NCBI GenBank assembly: GCA_012728015.1
Contig: JAAYFY010000037.1
Coordinates: forward strand, 124,001-188,000
Origin: Clostridiaceae bacterium
GTDB taxonomy: Bacteria; Bacillota; Clostridia; DSM-8532
Direction: 5' to 3'
DNA: 64,000 nt
Below, in pieces: positions 25,847-35,519 of this stretch. The notes beneath the pieces are model-generated. The model was not told the DNA's origin. It was given only the letters and a program-made list of their open reading frames with translations, and searched no databases. The translations under genes were made by a program, and so were the position numbers. Positions within the stretch are counted from its first letter, which is position 1; every line of letters starts with the position of its first letter.

Positions 25847-26869
25847 TTGAGAATCATTGTGGATGCCATGGGAGGGGACAATGCTCCGGAAGAAGTGGTA
25901 AAAGGTTGTCTGGAAGCATTGAGCATCAATAAGACAGTCGAGATTGAACTGATAGGTGACAGGAAGAAGATTGAGAAATGCCTGAAGAATCGATCCTATG
26001 ACTCCTCCAGGCTTTTTATCACCGATGCCAGGGAAGAGATTACAAATAACGACATACCCACCGAAGCCATCAAGAAGAAGAAAAATTCCTCTATTGTCAT
26101 AGGTCTTAACAAAATGAAGGCCAACGAGGGCGATGCCTTCATTTCCGCGGGGAGCACCGGAGCCCTCCTTGCCGGTTCGCTTCTGATCACAGGCCGCATG
26201 AGGGGCGTCCACAGGCCTGCCCTGGCTCCCGTTGTGCCCTCGGAGAGCGGAAACACCATGGTCATTGACGCCGGAATGAATACCCAGGTAAAGCCCATAA
26301 ACTACATGCAGTTCGGGGTTATGGGATCTGAGTACATGAAGAAAATGTTCGGCGTGGAAAGCCCAAGGGTTGGTCTTGTGAACGTGGGAACAGAGGAGAA
26401 GAAGGGCAACAATAACCTCAAACAGGCCTATCAGCTTCTTAAAAATTCCAATCTCAATTTTATAGGTAATGTTGAAGGAAGGGATATCACCGAGGGTAAG
26501 GTCGATGTCGCGGTATGCGACGGCCTTACAGGCAATGCCATGCTTAAGATCATGGAAGGCACGGGAAGGTTTTTTATGGACTACCTCAAGAAGATATACT
26601 CCATGAGCCTTGCCTCAAAGATCAGCTTCCTGATGATCAGGCATGAGTTGAAGAAGCTGAAAAAGCAAATAGACCCTGAAGAAGTGGGCGGGACCCCAAT
26701 CCTGGGAGTCAACGGTATCATCTACAAGTGCCACGGGAATTCCAGGTCAAATGCCTTTAAGAATACCATTATCAAAGCATGCAGCTCGGCATGTGTTTCG
26801 GTCCTTGAGCAGATACGCAGCATATTCTCCAAAATGGATGTCGGAGGTGCGTATGACGAAGCTTTATAA
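25847..26869 (+). CDS. plsX: Phosphate acyltransferase PlsX
   Basis: 340 residues. Converts acyl-ACP to acyl-phosphate, the first step of PlsX/PlsY phospholipid synthesis. N-terminal IIVDAMGGDNAPEEVVKG and AFISAGSTGALLAG-type loop are family signatures. I choose TTG 25847 (MRIIVDAMGG) because AAGGAG lies 9 nt upstream; TTG 25838 directly abuts that site. The end overlaps fabH by 17 bases. Confidence 0.94.
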   Translation: MRIIVDAMGGDNAPEEVVKGCLEALSINKTVEIELIGDRKKIEKCLKNRSYDSSRLFITDAREEITNNDIPTEAIKKKKNSSIVIGLNKMKANEGDAFISAGSTGALLAGSLLITGRMRGVHRPALAPVVPSESGNTMVIDAGMNTQVKPINYMQFGVMGSEYMKKMFGVESPRVGLVNVGTEEKKGNNNLKQAYQLLKNSNLNFIGNVEGRDITEGKVDVAVCDGLTGNAMLKIMEGTGRFFMDYLKKIYSMSLASKISFLMIRHELKKLKKQIDPEEVGGTPILGVNGIIYKCHGNSRSNAFKNTIIKACSSACVSVLEQIRSIFSKMDVGGAYDEAL

Positions 26870-27848
26870 AGCCGGCATCCTGGGTACGGGAAGCTGCCTT
26901 CCGCAACGGAAGCTGACCAATGCTGAACTGGAAGATATTGTCGAAACTTCCGATGAATGGATCGTAAAGAGAACCGGTATACGGGAACGAAGGATCATAG
27001 ATAATGACATGCCCCTTGCAAAGCTTGCTGTCAGGGCTGCGGAAAACGCCATCCATGATGCGGGTATTCCAAGGGAAGAGATTGAGCTGATTATAGGAGC
27101 CACCCTGACGCCCGATTATCTGTGCCCCACCCTGGCCTGCAGCGTGCAGAAAGAGCTCGGGCTTAAAGGAGTGCCGGCGTTTGATATGAACGCGGCCTGC
27201 ACCGGATTCGTATATGCCCTGAATACTGCTCAACAGTACATCGAAAACGGGGCTTACAAATATATACTCATTGTAGCGGCGGAAGCCCTGAGCAGGGTGA
27301 CCGACTACCAGGACAGGAAGACCTGTGTCCTGTTTGGGGATGGGGCAGGTGCCGCTGTTGTGGGCAGGGTTGAAGATGGTACGGGAATTATGGGCTATGT
27401 CACCGGCGCACATGGCGAGCTTGGTCATAACCTGACCATACCGTGCCTGTATTCCACCGAAGAAGACCTGGCAAAGCGAAATGAGGGCAAGAAACAGGTG
27501 GTCTGGATGGACGGCAGTGAGGTATTTACCTTCGCTGCGCGGATCATGGCTGAGGCGACCCTCAGGGTGGTAACCGACGCCCGGCTTTCTGTGGGGGACC
27601 TGGACTATATTTTCCCGCACCAGGCCAACGCCAGGATAATACAGAACGCTGTAAAAAGGATGCGGTATCCAATAGAAAAGGTGTATTCCAACCTGGAGCG
27701 GACAGGCAACATATCTGCCGCCAGCATTCCTGTGTGCCTTGATGAGGCGTCGAAGGCAGGCATGCTGAAAAAGGGAGACAGGATCGTGCTTGTGGCTTTC
27801 GGAGGCGGACTGACCTATGGCGCCCTGCTTCTCTGCTGGTCCAGGTAA
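26853..27848 (+). CDS. fabH: 3-oxoacyl-ACP synthase III (FabH)
   Basis: 331 residues. Starts fatty-acid synthesis by condensing acetyl-CoA (or branched acyl-CoA) with malonyl-ACP. The catalytic triad is intact: Cys116 in NAACTGFVYAL, His in IFPHQANARI, and Asn in SNLERTGNISAAS. ATG 26853 (MTKLYKAGILGTG) follows CGGAGG; a longer upstream frame is only a reading through plsX. Confidence 0.95.
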   Translation: MTKLYKAGILGTGSCLPQRKLTNAELEDIVETSDEWIVKRTGIRERRIIDNDMPLAKLAVRAAENAIHDAGIPREEIELIIGATLTPDYLCPTLACSVQKELGLKGVPAFDMNAACTGFVYALNTAQQYIENGAYKYILIVAAEALSRVTDYQDRKTCVLFGDGAGAAVVGRVEDGTGIMGYVTGAHGELGHNLTIPCLYSTEEDLAKRNEGKKQVVWMDGSEVFTFAARIMAEATLRVVTDARLSVGDLDYIFPHQANARIIQNAVKRMRYPIEKVYSNLERTGNISAASIPVCLDEASKAGMLKKGDRIVLVAFGGGLTYGALLLCWSR

Positions 27849-27877
27849 AACCACGATAGCTGAAGGGAGGAAGAGTT

Positions 27878-28813
27878 TTGGGCAAGATAGCTTTCATTTT
27901 TCCCGGGCAGGGTGCCCAATACATAGGGATGGGTAAGGAGATCTCAGAGCTGTACCCTTCGGCGGCCGATGTTTTCGAGCGCGCCAACAACGCCCTGGGA
28001 TTTGATATAAGGGAAATGATCTTTAATGGTGATGAGGAAACCCTTACAATCACCGAGAACACCCAGCCCGCCATACTTACGGCCAGCATGGCATGTCTTA
28101 TGCCCCTTCTGGAAACCGGCATCAGGCCCGATTATACGGCTGGGCTGAGCCTTGGCGAGTACGGGGCGCATGTTTTGTCCGGTACATTCTCCTTTGAGGA
28201 TGCGGTAAGAGTAGTCAGAAAACGTGGCAGATTCATGCAGGACGCCGTTCCTGCAGGGCTTGGGGCCATGGCGGCCATATTGGGCCTGGACCGCGAGGAA
28301 GTTATCGATATCTGTGAAATAGCCCAGAGCGCTGGTGTAATCGGCCCCGCCAATTTCAACTGCCCGGGGCAGATAGTTGTGGCGGGAGAAACAGCGGCCG
28401 TTGACGAAGCCATAAGAATCGCGACCGAAAAGGGCGCGAAGCGGGCGGTGCTGCTTAATGTAAGCGCTCCCTTCCACTGTGTCATGCTGGAACCTGCCGG
28501 CGAGAAGCTGAAAAAAGTGCTGGAAGGCGTTGAGGTTCATCCCATGACCATTCCCGTCGTGGCCAATGTGACAGGAAAGGTCATACCCTCGGAAGACCAG
28601 GTGAAAGATCTCCTGGTGCAACAGGTGAGCAAATCGGTATTCTGGGAGGACAGCATCCGCGCCATGATGGAAGCGGGAGTGGATACGTTTGTTGAGATTG
28701 GTCCGGGCAAGGTCCTGAGCGGTTTTGTGAAAAAGATTGACAGAGGACTCAGGGCTTTGAATGTGGAAAACAAGCAGTCCCTGGACAAGACCCTGGAAGC
28801 TTTGAAAGGATAG
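27878..28813 (+). CDS. fabD: Malonyl-CoA:ACP transacylase
   Basis: 311 residues. Transfers malonyl groups from CoA to ACP. N-terminal FIFPGQGAQY, nucleophile Ser91 in GLSLGEYGA, and the partner His in SAPFHCVML are present. The TTG start at 27878 is preceded by GGGAGG. It lies between fabH and fabG in a tight operon. Confidence 0.95.
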   Translation: MGKIAFIFPGQGAQYIGMGKEISELYPSAADVFERANNALGFDIREMIFNGDEETLTITENTQPAILTASMACLMPLLETGIRPDYTAGLSLGEYGAHVLSGTFSFEDAVRVVRKRGRFMQDAVPAGLGAMAAILGLDREEVIDICEIAQSAGVIGPANFNCPGQIVVAGETAAVDEAIRIATEKGAKRAVLLNVSAPFHCVMLEPAGEKLKKVLEGVEVHPMTIPVVANVTGKVIPSEDQVKDLLVQQVSKSVFWEDSIRAMMEAGVDTFVEIGPGKVLSGFVKKIDRGLRALNVENKQSLDKTLEALKG

Positions 28814-28819
28814 TGTTTT

Positions 28820-29563
28820 GTGGTTATGGATTTTTCAGGAAAGACGGTAATTGTCACAGGATCCACCAGAGGGATTGGAAAGGCTGTTGCCGCAAGGTTT
28901 GCGGAACTGGGTGCCAATGTCATGATTTGCGGGACCACCAACAGGGTGCATGATGTTGTAGATGAGCTGAAAAGTAAGGGCTGCAGCGCCGCAGGCTTTG
29001 TAGGTGACCTGGCCGCGCCCGAAAATGCGCAGGCTCTTGTCCATCAGGCCGTTGAAACCTTTGGAGGTCTGGATGTTCTGGTGAACAATGCCGGGGTAAC
29101 CCGTGACAAGCTGCTCATCAGGATGGAGGATGAGGACTGGGATACTGTTATGAATATCAATTTAAAAAGTGCCTTTCTCCTGACCAGGGCGGCCGTAAAG
29201 GTTATGATGAAGAAGAAAAAGGGCGCCATAATCAATGTAACTTCAGTGGTCGGGATAACTGGTAATTCCAGCCAGGCCAACTATGCCGCTTCAAAAGCCG
29301 GGCTGATTGGTTTCACCAAATCAGTGGCCAAGGAATACGCCCGCAGGGGAATTACCTGTAACGCCATCGCGCCTGGCTTTATAGAAACAGAGATGACAGG
29401 TTCACTCCCTGAGGAGGTTAAAGAAAACTACATAAGGAGCATCCCGCTCGGAAGACCCGGGACGACTTCCGATGTGGCTGATCTGGCTGTGTTTCTTGCC
29501 TCCGACGGGGCTCAATATATTACCGGACAGGTAATTAATATTGACGGTGGACTCTGCATGTAA
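28820..29563 (+). CDS. fabG: 3-oxoacyl-ACP reductase
   Basis: 247 residues. Short-chain dehydrogenase that reduces 3-oxoacyl-ACP with NADPH. Motifs [10 protein letters not shown] (cofactor), NNAG, catalytic Ser in NVTSVVG and YAASK are all there. GTG 28820 is 8 nt after AAAGGA; ATG 28826 is possible. Only 6 bases separate it from fabD. Confidence 0.94.
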   Translation: MVMDFSGKTVIVTGSTRGIGKAVAARFAELGANVMICGTTNRVHDVVDELKSKGCSAAGFVGDLAAPENAQALVHQAVETFGGLDVLVNNAGVTRDKLLIRMEDEDWDTVMNINLKSAFLLTRAAVKVMMKKKKGAIINVTSVVGITGNSSQANYAASKAGLIGFTKSVAKEYARRGITCNAIAPGFIETEMTGSLPEEVKENYIRSIPLGRPGTTSDVADLAVFLASDGAQYITGQVINIDGGLCM

Positions 29564-29628
29564 TATTATTTCTAAAGATAGCGATAATATTGGTACGGCC
29601 AATTCCTGTCTGGAAGGGGGTGAACAGT

Positions 29629-29856
29629 GTGGTATTTAACAAGGTGAAGGACATCATTATTGAACAGCTTGGTGTTGATGAAAGCGAAGTAAAGCCGGAA
29701 GCTTCTTTTATCAATGATCTTGGCGCGGATTCACTTGATATTGTTGAGCTGATCATGGCCCTTGAAGAGGAGTTTGAGTTGGAAATACCAGACAAGGATG
29801 CAGAGAAAATAGTAACCGTCGGTGACGCGGTTGAATACATTAAGGCTCATCAATGA
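29629..29856 (+). CDS. acpP: Acyl carrier protein
   Basis: 75 residues, acidic. Ser35 in [19 protein letters not shown] is the phosphopantetheine attachment site. The GTG at 29629 ([11 protein letters not shown]) lies 7 nt after AGGGGG. The protein shuttles acyl chains among the Fab enzymes. A strong terminator follows directly, so fabF is probably expressed partly from a separate or read-through transcript. Confidence 0.95.
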   Translation: MVFNKVKDIIIEQLGVDESEVKPEASFINDLGADSLDIVELIMALEEEFELEIPDKDAEKIVTVGDAVEYIKAHQ

Positions 29857-29874
29857 TTCGCAAGCGAATAAAAG

Positions 29875-29908
29875 GAGTCCCAACTCTGGTTCGGTTGGGA
29901 CTCTTTTT
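29875..29908 (+). terminator. Intrinsic terminator after acpP
   Basis: GAGTCCCAAC (29875-29884) pairs perfectly with GTTGGGACTC (29894-29903), followed by TTTTT. Confidence 0.88.
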
Positions 29909-30066
29909 ATCCCGGTATGGCTTTGCTTTTGCCGGCAATCGTCCCATTCAGTATTCCAGTGAATAAAATGACCGTAACTCTTATATTTCTCGTGCGGTGG
30001 CGGCAGGACAATGGCTGTATCCTTATTGTCCGCGCCGCTGCAGGATTATCAGGAGGTCAATTAACC
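29909..30066 (+). promoter_or_regulatory. fabF leader with a long imperfect hairpin
   Basis: Between the acpP terminator and fabF, GCGGCAGGACAAT (about 30000-30012) can pair with ATTGTCCGCGCCGC (about 30025-30038). No T-tract or known riboswitch is apparent, and I see no FapR-like site. The hairpin could affect fabF expression; this is tentative. Confidence 0.3.
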
Positions 30067-31305
30067 ATGAAAAGACGGGTAGTTATAACAGGGATGGGTG
30101 TTGTCCATTCACTGGGAAAGGATATAGATACCTTTTGGAATTCAATCAAGGAAGGCAAGAACGGCATCAGTACCGTAACCAAGTTTGACACTTCCGGGTT
30201 CAGCACAAAGGTTGCCGCCCAGATCGTTGATTTTGACTCCAGTTCCCATATTGATAAAAAAGAGGCCAAGAGGATGGACCTGTTTTCCCAATATGCCGTT
30301 GTTGCCTCCCAGCAGGCTATAGATATGGCAGGCCTTGACGCGATGAAAATTGATCCTTTCCGGGCAGGTGTCCTGATAGGGTCCGGCATAGGCGGAATAG
30401 AAACCCTGGAAGAGAACTGCAGGGTACTGTTTGAAAAGGGGCCCAAGAGGGTAAGTCCGTTCTTTGTGCCGATGATGATTGCTAATATGGCGTCGGGCCA
30501 TGTGGCCATGCGCTTTGGGCTCAAGGGATACAACGCGTGTGTGGTGACAGCTTGTGCCACCGCCAACCATTCCATTGGCGATGCCATGCGTGTCATACAA
30601 AACGGTTATGCGGATGTGATGGTAACGGGCGGAACCGAGGCTTCCATAACTCCCCTGGGATTTGTGGGCTTCTGTGCCGCCAAGGCCATGACCGAGAATG
30701 AAGACCCCAACACGGCCTGCAGGCCTTTTGACAAAGACCGGGACGGATTTGTCATGGGAGAGGGCGCGGGAATACTGGTCCTCGAGGAATATGAGTATGC
30801 CAGGAGGCGGGGAGCTAATATACTTGCGGAATTGGTAGGCTATGGATGCACATGCGACGCATACCATATCACGGCGCCGTCTCCCGATGGCGAAGCGGGA
30901 GCCCGGTGCATGCAGATGGCTATGGAGGACGCCGGAATAGCGCCGGAACAACTTGGCTACATTAACGCCCATGGCACCAGCACCCCGCTTAACGATCCCA
31001 TGGAGTCGGCCGTTATCAGAAAGGTGTTGGGCAAACACGCAGATAACGTGCCTGTCAGCTCCACCAAATCAATGACGGGACATCTTTTGGGCGCGGCGGG
31101 CGGTATAGAGGCAGTCATCACGGTTATGGCCATTAATGAAGGTTTCCTTCCCCCCACCATCAACCTGAAAAACCAGGACCCTGAATGCGATCTTGACTAC
31201 ATCCCGAATGTGGGGCGCAAAAAACAGGTTGAATACGCCCTTTCCAATGCCCTTGGCTTCGGTGGGCATAACGGCGTCCTGATCTTCAGAAGGTATGAGA
31301 ATTAG
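30067..31305 (+). CDS. fabF: 3-oxoacyl-ACP synthase II (FabF)
   Basis: 412 residues. Elongating condensing enzyme. Cys163 in VVTACATANHSI, His in NAHGTSTPLND and His in KSMTGHLLGAAGG form the CHH active site. The ATG at 30067 (MKRRVVITGMGVV) follows AGGAGG; a longer frame from 29917 is not conserved. A terminator follows at 31363. Confidence 0.96.
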   Translation: MKRRVVITGMGVVHSLGKDIDTFWNSIKEGKNGISTVTKFDTSGFSTKVAAQIVDFDSSSHIDKKEAKRMDLFSQYAVVASQQAIDMAGLDAMKIDPFRAGVLIGSGIGGIETLEENCRVLFEKGPKRVSPFFVPMMIANMASGHVAMRFGLKGYNACVVTACATANHSIGDAMRVIQNGYADVMVTGGTEASITPLGFVGFCAAKAMTENEDPNTACRPFDKDRDGFVMGEGAGILVLEEYEYARRRGANILAELVGYGCTCDAYHITAPSPDGEAGARCMQMAMEDAGIAPEQLGYINAHGTSTPLNDPMESAVIRKVLGKHADNVPVSSTKSMTGHLLGAAGGIEAVITVMAINEGFLPPTINLKNQDPECDLDYIPNVGRKKQVEYALSNALGFGGHNGVLIFRRYEN

Positions 31306-31362
31306 GCGCGTTTCCCGGGGTCTGACAGGATTGGAATTGCCGCGACAGTTATGATAGAATAA

Positions 31363-31399
31363 TGGATACAATACCAATGCTGGTATTGTATCCATTTTT
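31363..31399 (+). terminator. Intrinsic terminator after fabF
   Basis: A perfect 14-bp stem, TGGATACAATACCA (31363-31376) with TGGTATTGTATCCA (31381-31394), loop ATGC, then TTTTT. Confidence 0.93.
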
Positions 31400-31462
31400 C
31401 ATTACCAGGCTGTCATGCGCGTTTTGACGCATCCGCGGCGAGAAGTTTTTCGGGAGGTCAAA

Positions 31463-32179
31463 TTGCCGGATCAGGAACAACTCTATATACAGGTACAAAA
31501 GCTTGAAGAAAGAATAGGCTATTGTTTCAGGAACAGGGATTATGCACTGAATGCCCTGATCCACAGCTCCTTTGTCAACGAGAACCATCTGGATCCCAAG
31601 CTGAAAAACAACGAACGGCTTGAGTTTCTGGGGGATGCCATCCTGGACTTTGTTATGGGAATGATGCTGTATAACAACCACCCGGAGATGTCCGAGGGTG
31701 AAATGAGTAAAGTCCGGGCGCTGATCGTATGCGAGGCATCCCTGGCAGAGAGGGCGCGTTTCCTTGGTTTGGGGGAACTTATGTTCCTCGGAAAAGGCGA
31801 GGACGCCAACGGCGGGAGGAACAGGCCTTCCATCCTCTCAGACTGCCTTGAGGCTTTGATCGGCAGCATCTATCTTGACGGCGGAATGGACGAGGCAGAA
31901 GGCTTCATCATGTTCCTGTTGGGGGATACCTACCAGAAAGCTGTCAAGGGCGAACTTTTCATGGACTACAAGACCCGTCTCCAGGAAGAGATCCAGAAAT
32001 CCGGCGACATGAAGATCCAGTACAAACTGGTTGAGGCTACTGGTCCGGATCACGACAAATGGTTCAAGATGTCGGTGTATGCTGATAACCGCCTCCTGGG
32101 AACAGGCGCCGGCAAATCCAAGAAGGAAGCGGAGCAGGAAGCTGCCAAACAGGCACTTGAGAGCATGAAAAGGCCATAA
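31463..32179 (+). CDS. rnc: Ribonuclease III
   Basis: 238 residues. Double-strand-specific RNase for rRNA and mRNA processing. The catalytic signature NERLEFLGDAILDFVMG is at about 39-55; a C-terminal dsRNA-binding domain (about 160-236) ends in GKSKKEAEQEAAKQAL. The TTG at 31463 (MPDQEQLYIQVQK) has GGGAGG five or six bases upstream and is preferred to a longer frame from 31415. It follows fatty-acid genes, as in many Firmicutes. Confidence 0.95.
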   Translation: MPDQEQLYIQVQKLEERIGYCFRNRDYALNALIHSSFVNENHLDPKLKNNERLEFLGDAILDFVMGMMLYNNHPEMSEGEMSKVRALIVCEASLAERARFLGLGELMFLGKGEDANGGRNRPSILSDCLEALIGSIYLDGGMDEAEGFIMFLLGDTYQKAVKGELFMDYKTRLQEEIQKSGDMKIQYKLVEATGPDHDKWFKMSVYADNRLLGTGAGKSKKEAEQEAAKQALESMKRP

Positions 32180-32199
32180 ATTATGGAGAACAGGAAAGC

Positions 32200-33246
32200 A
32201 TGAGCCGTCACAATGCCGGGGGCCGGCATATCAACATCCCCATCTTCGTCCCCCATATGGGCTGCCCTAACACCTGCGTGTTCTGCGACCAGCGCAGGAT
32301 CAGCGGAACCATCGCCCCTGTTTCGGTTGAAGACGTAAGGGAAACCATTGAGAAATACCTGGCAGCATCATCCGGCGAAGATCATGCCGAGATAGCCTTC
32401 TTCGGAGGCAGCTTTACAGGTATACCGGAATGCCAGATGACCGGTTACCTCGGTGTGGCCAGGGAATACCTGGACATGGGCCTTGTGGACGGTATCAGGA
32501 TTTCCACGCGCCCCGATTATATAGACCATGAGATCCTGGACATCCTGAAGGAGCACGGCGTGAGGATTATCGAGCTCGGTGTCCAGAGCATGGACGATAA
32601 TGTATTGGCCAGGAGCAAGCGCGGCCATACGGCTGAAGATGTTGTACGGGCCGTTGGACAGATAAGGGGCTTTGGATTTGAGTTAGGCATCCAGATTATG
32701 CCTGGGCTTCCCGGTGATACCCTTGAAAAAACCCTGGAAACCGCAAGAAAAGTGGTGGGTCTTGCGCCCAGCCAGGTCCGGATCTACCCGGCCATTGTGC
32801 TTAAGGGTACAGAGATGGAGGAAATGTACCAGAATGGTTCCTACACGCCCCTCACCCTTGAAGAGGCGGTGGAGTGGTGCGCAATGATGGTACCCATGTT
32901 CAGGGAAGCCGGCATCAGGGTCATCCGCCTGGGGCTCCATTATTCGGAACTCCTTGAAGATGCGGTCGTTGCCGGGCCGTTCCATCCGGCCTTTGGCGAG
33001 TTGGTGGAGACGCGTGTTATCCTGGACATGATTACCGGCATTATTGAGGAAAAAGGCTTTGCAGGCTGCGCCGGAATTGAAATCCATACCTGGAAGGGCG
33101 CCCTGTCAAAAACAATAGGACATAACAAGGCGAATATAAAGGCGTTGAAGGACAGGTACGGGTACGCAAGGATCCGGGTGGGGGAAAAGGATTGGCCTCC
33201 GGGCCAGGTCCGGGTATCAGCTATTTACAGGGGAGATGAAGCATGA
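32200..33246 (+). CDS. Elp3-like radical SAM protein without acetyltransferase domain
   Basis: 348 residues. Radical SAM motif CPNTCVFC near the N-terminus, then FFGGSFTGIP and the GIRISTRPDYID and GVQSMDDNVL segments characteristic of the Elp3/YhcC group. The C-terminal histone-acetyltransferase-like domain of true Elp3 is absent. Orthologues are regularly found between rnc and smc in Clostridia; here fumarase alpha follows instead. A tRNA-modification role is likely but unproven. It ends in a 4-base ATGA overlap with the next gene. Confidence 0.85.
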   Translation: MSRHNAGGRHINIPIFVPHMGCPNTCVFCDQRRISGTIAPVSVEDVRETIEKYLAASSGEDHAEIAFFGGSFTGIPECQMTGYLGVAREYLDMGLVDGIRISTRPDYIDHEILDILKEHGVRIIELGVQSMDDNVLARSKRGHTAEDVVRAVGQIRGFGFELGIQIMPGLPGDTLEKTLETARKVVGLAPSQVRIYPAIVLKGTEMEEMYQNGSYTPLTLEEAVEWCAMMVPMFREAGIRVIRLGLHYSELLEDAVVAGPFHPAFGELVETRVILDMITGIIEEKGFAGCAGIEIHTWKGALSKTIGHNKANIKALKDRYGYARIRVGEKDWPPGQVRVSAIYRGDEA

Positions 33247-34085
33247 AAGAGATAAGCGCCCTGCAGATCATCGATGTGGTCAGGAAACTGTGTATCGATT
33301 CCAACATCTACCTGAATGACGATATCAGGGAATCCCTGGCAAAAGCGCAGGAACTTGAGGAATCCGAAAGCGGGAAATCGATCCTGCAAAGCCTTTTGAA
33401 AAACGCTGAGATTGCCGCGGAAGAAGGTATGGCCATATGCCAGGATACTGGTATGGCCATCGTCTTTGTCAGGATAGGCCAGGATGTCAGAATAACCGGT
33501 GGAAGCCTTACAGATGCTATCAATGAAGGCGTCAAGCGGGGATACAGTGAGGGGTATCTTCGCTGTTCAATAGTTGATGACCCTATAACCAGGAAGAATA
33601 CGGGCGATAATACCCCGGCGGTAATACACTACGACATAGTTGAGGGGGATGAGCTGAGGATTGATGTGGTGCCCAAGGGCTTTGGCAGCGAGAACATGAG
33701 CGCCCTGAAAATGCTGAAGCCGTCGGACGGTGTTGAAGGTATAAAGCGGTTTGTCATGGAAGCCATCAGCAATGCCGGTCCAAATCCCTGCCCCCCGATC
33801 ATTGTAGGTATAGGGATAGGCGGTAGCATGGAGAAATGTGCCCTTCTGGCCAAAAAGGCCCTGCTAAGAGAGGTGGGCTCAAGGAACCAGGAAAAGCACC
33901 TGGCTGACCTGGAGGAACAACTGCTGGAGGAGATCAACCAACTTGGGATCGGCCCGGCAGGCCTGGGTGGAAGGATAACGGCTCTTGGTGTTATGATTGA
34001 GGCCTGGCCTACTCATATAGCCGGGCTTCCCGTGGCCGTAAACATCAGCTGCCACGCGACGAGGCACCGCTCGGCTGTCCTGTAA
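33243..34085 (+). CDS. Fumarate hydratase class I, alpha subunit (orphan)
   Basis: 280 residues. Family signature AICQDTGMAIVFVRIG (about 60-75) and NPCPPIIVGIGIGGSMEKC (about 180-198) provide the cluster cysteines of the Fe-S hydratase. It matches the alpha half of two-subunit class I fumarases (or L-tartrate dehydratase alpha). The beta half, which usually follows directly, is absent: rsmI is next after 150 empty bases. It starts by ATGA overlap with the radical SAM gene. Confidence 0.88.
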   Translation: MKEISALQIIDVVRKLCIDSNIYLNDDIRESLAKAQELEESESGKSILQSLLKNAEIAAEEGMAICQDTGMAIVFVRIGQDVRITGGSLTDAINEGVKRGYSEGYLRCSIVDDPITRKNTGDNTPAVIHYDIVEGDELRIDVVPKGFGSENMSALKMLKPSDGVEGIKRFVMEAISNAGPNPCPPIIVGIGIGGSMEKCALLAKKALLREVGSRNQEKHLADLEEQLLEEINQLGIGPAGLGGRITALGVMIEAWPTHIAGLPVAVNISCHATRHRSAVL

Positions 34086-34237
34086 GCCATGGGGACGGTT
34101 CTTCTGGTTTAGTCATGCGCAAAAGCCCTATTTCCTTTATTCAAAGAGACTGAAAAACACTGTTAGCTTTTTGCGGACGACCTGGGATGGGAATAGCCTG
34201 TATAGATTTCACGTAATTAACAGGGATTGAATGAGCT

Positions 34238-35080
34238 ATGGATAGGGAATATGGAACTCTTTACCTTGTGGCAACACCTATTGGAAATCTGGAAGACATC
34301 ACTTACCGGGCCGTAAGGATACTGTCCGAAGCGGATCTTGTCGCGGCCGAGGATACCCGCCGCACATTGAAGCTCCTGAACCACCTTAAGATAAAAAAGC
34401 CCCTTGTCAGCTATCACGACAATAACAGGCTGTCCCGGGCAGACGAGCTGGTTGAAAGGCTTAAACAGGGAGAGAATATCGCCCTTGTCAGCGATGCCGG
34501 GATGCCGGCCATCTCCGACCCCGGCGAAGAGCTTGTGAGGATTTGTATCCGGGAAGGCGTTCCGGTAACGGTTATCCCGGGCTGTACGGCAGCCCTGTCA
34601 GCTCTCGTGGTATCCGGGCTTCCCACTAGGCGGTTTGCCTTTGAGGGCTTTCTGCCCCATAAACGCAATGAGAGGGTAAAGCGCCTTAAAGAGCTGGCAG
34701 AGGAAGAAAGGACCCTGATCTTTTACGAGGCTCCCCATCGCATCAGCCACACGCTGGCCGATATGCTCCAGGTGTTGGGAGAACGGCAATGCGCCCTGGC
34801 CAGGGAACTTACCAAGCTGCATGAGGAAATCCTTCGGGGAAGTCTGCGGGAACTTCTCTCCAGGCTGGAAGCCGAGCCTCCCAGGGGTGAGTTCGTCGTC
34901 ATCCTTTCAGGAGCAGAGACCGAAAACAAAAAAGAAAACCCCCATCGGTCCGGACAGGACATGGAGGCGCTGGTTCGTCATTATGAGGAGCAAGGCCTCA
35001 GCCGCATGGATGCTATGAAGCAAGCCGCAAGGGACCTTGGGGTATCCAAAAGGGACGTCTACCGGTCGCTGAACCGCTGA
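34238..35080 (+). CDS. rsmI: 16S rRNA (cytidine-1402-2'-O)-methyltransferase
   Basis: 280 residues. Tetrapyrrole-methylase-fold protein: LYLVATPIGNLEDITYRAV at the N-terminus, AAEDTRRT, LVSDAGMPAISDPG and GCTAALSALVVSGLP. It 2'-O-methylates C1402 of 16S rRNA using SAM. A helical tail (residues about 230-280) is usual. The Shine-Dalgarno is weak (GGGATTGA). Confidence 0.94.
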   Translation: MDREYGTLYLVATPIGNLEDITYRAVRILSEADLVAAEDTRRTLKLLNHLKIKKPLVSYHDNNRLSRADELVERLKQGENIALVSDAGMPAISDPGEELVRICIREGVPVTVIPGCTAALSALVVSGLPTRRFAFEGFLPHKRNERVKRLKELAEEERTLIFYEAPHRISHTLADMLQVLGERQCALARELTKLHEEILRGSLRELLSRLEAEPPRGEFVVILSGAETENKKENPHRSGQDMEALVRHYEEQGLSRMDAMKQAARDLGVSKRDVYRSLNR

Positions 35081-35117
35081 GTGATTGCTTTGGCCGGTTT
35101 TTGTGAGACCGCGCCGC

Positions 35118-35519
35118 TCAGTGTGATTTGACCTGCTCCATGGCCACGACCTGGATTTCTATCTTGCTGTCCTTTAACAATGCATGGAGTCTTTTGGCAA
35201 ACTCGTCGGATTTGCCTTCGGCGGTTTCTCCGATAACGATCAGATCGATCTGGTAATGCTGGGCAAACTGGGCAATGGTTTCCGGGACGCGGTCCGAGTT
35301 GAGCACGGTCAGATCGGCGCCGTAGGACTTGGATACCGAGAAAAGATACTCCATCGCTTCTCCGTCTTTTGCGTTGTCAAAAAAGTTCCACTTTTGTTTT
35401 GATACATGGATTACAAAGAGTGATCCGTTTTCGGATTTTAAGGTCGCAGCTTTATGTATAAGCCTCTCGCACGATTTTTGCTGTGTAACGCAGGCCAGTA
35501 CATTGTTATATCTATTCAA
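35118..35519 (-). CDS. Universal stress protein (UspA) family protein
   Basis: 133 residues with the alternating beta-alpha pattern of the Usp fold: NVLACVTQQKSCERLIHKAA at the N-terminus and IDLIVIGETAEGKSDEFAKR toward the end. The canonical ATP-binding G-2x-G-9x-G(S/T) loop is altered (GETAEGKS), so nucleotide binding is uncertain. It resembles the Usp segment of KdpD-type proteins. The start is TTG 35519 behind GGAG. Convergent with rsmI; isolated. Confidence 0.75.
   Translation of the reverse strand: MNRYNNVLACVTQQKSCERLIHKAATLKSENGSLFVIHVSKQKWNFFDNAKDGEAMEYLFSVSKSYGADLTVLNSDRVPETIAQFAQHYQIDLIVIGETAEGKSDEFAKRLHALLKDSKIEIQVVAMEQVKSH

Noticed and set aside
26772-27854. Antisense open frame of 360 residues opposite fabH
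   Set aside because: It mirrors the codon structure of fabH, has no Shine-Dalgarno and no domain I recognise.
29941-30066. Second FapR site ahead of fabF
   Set aside because: TTCAGTATTCCAGTGAATAA has weak dyad symmetry and does not keep the spacing of the FapR motif.
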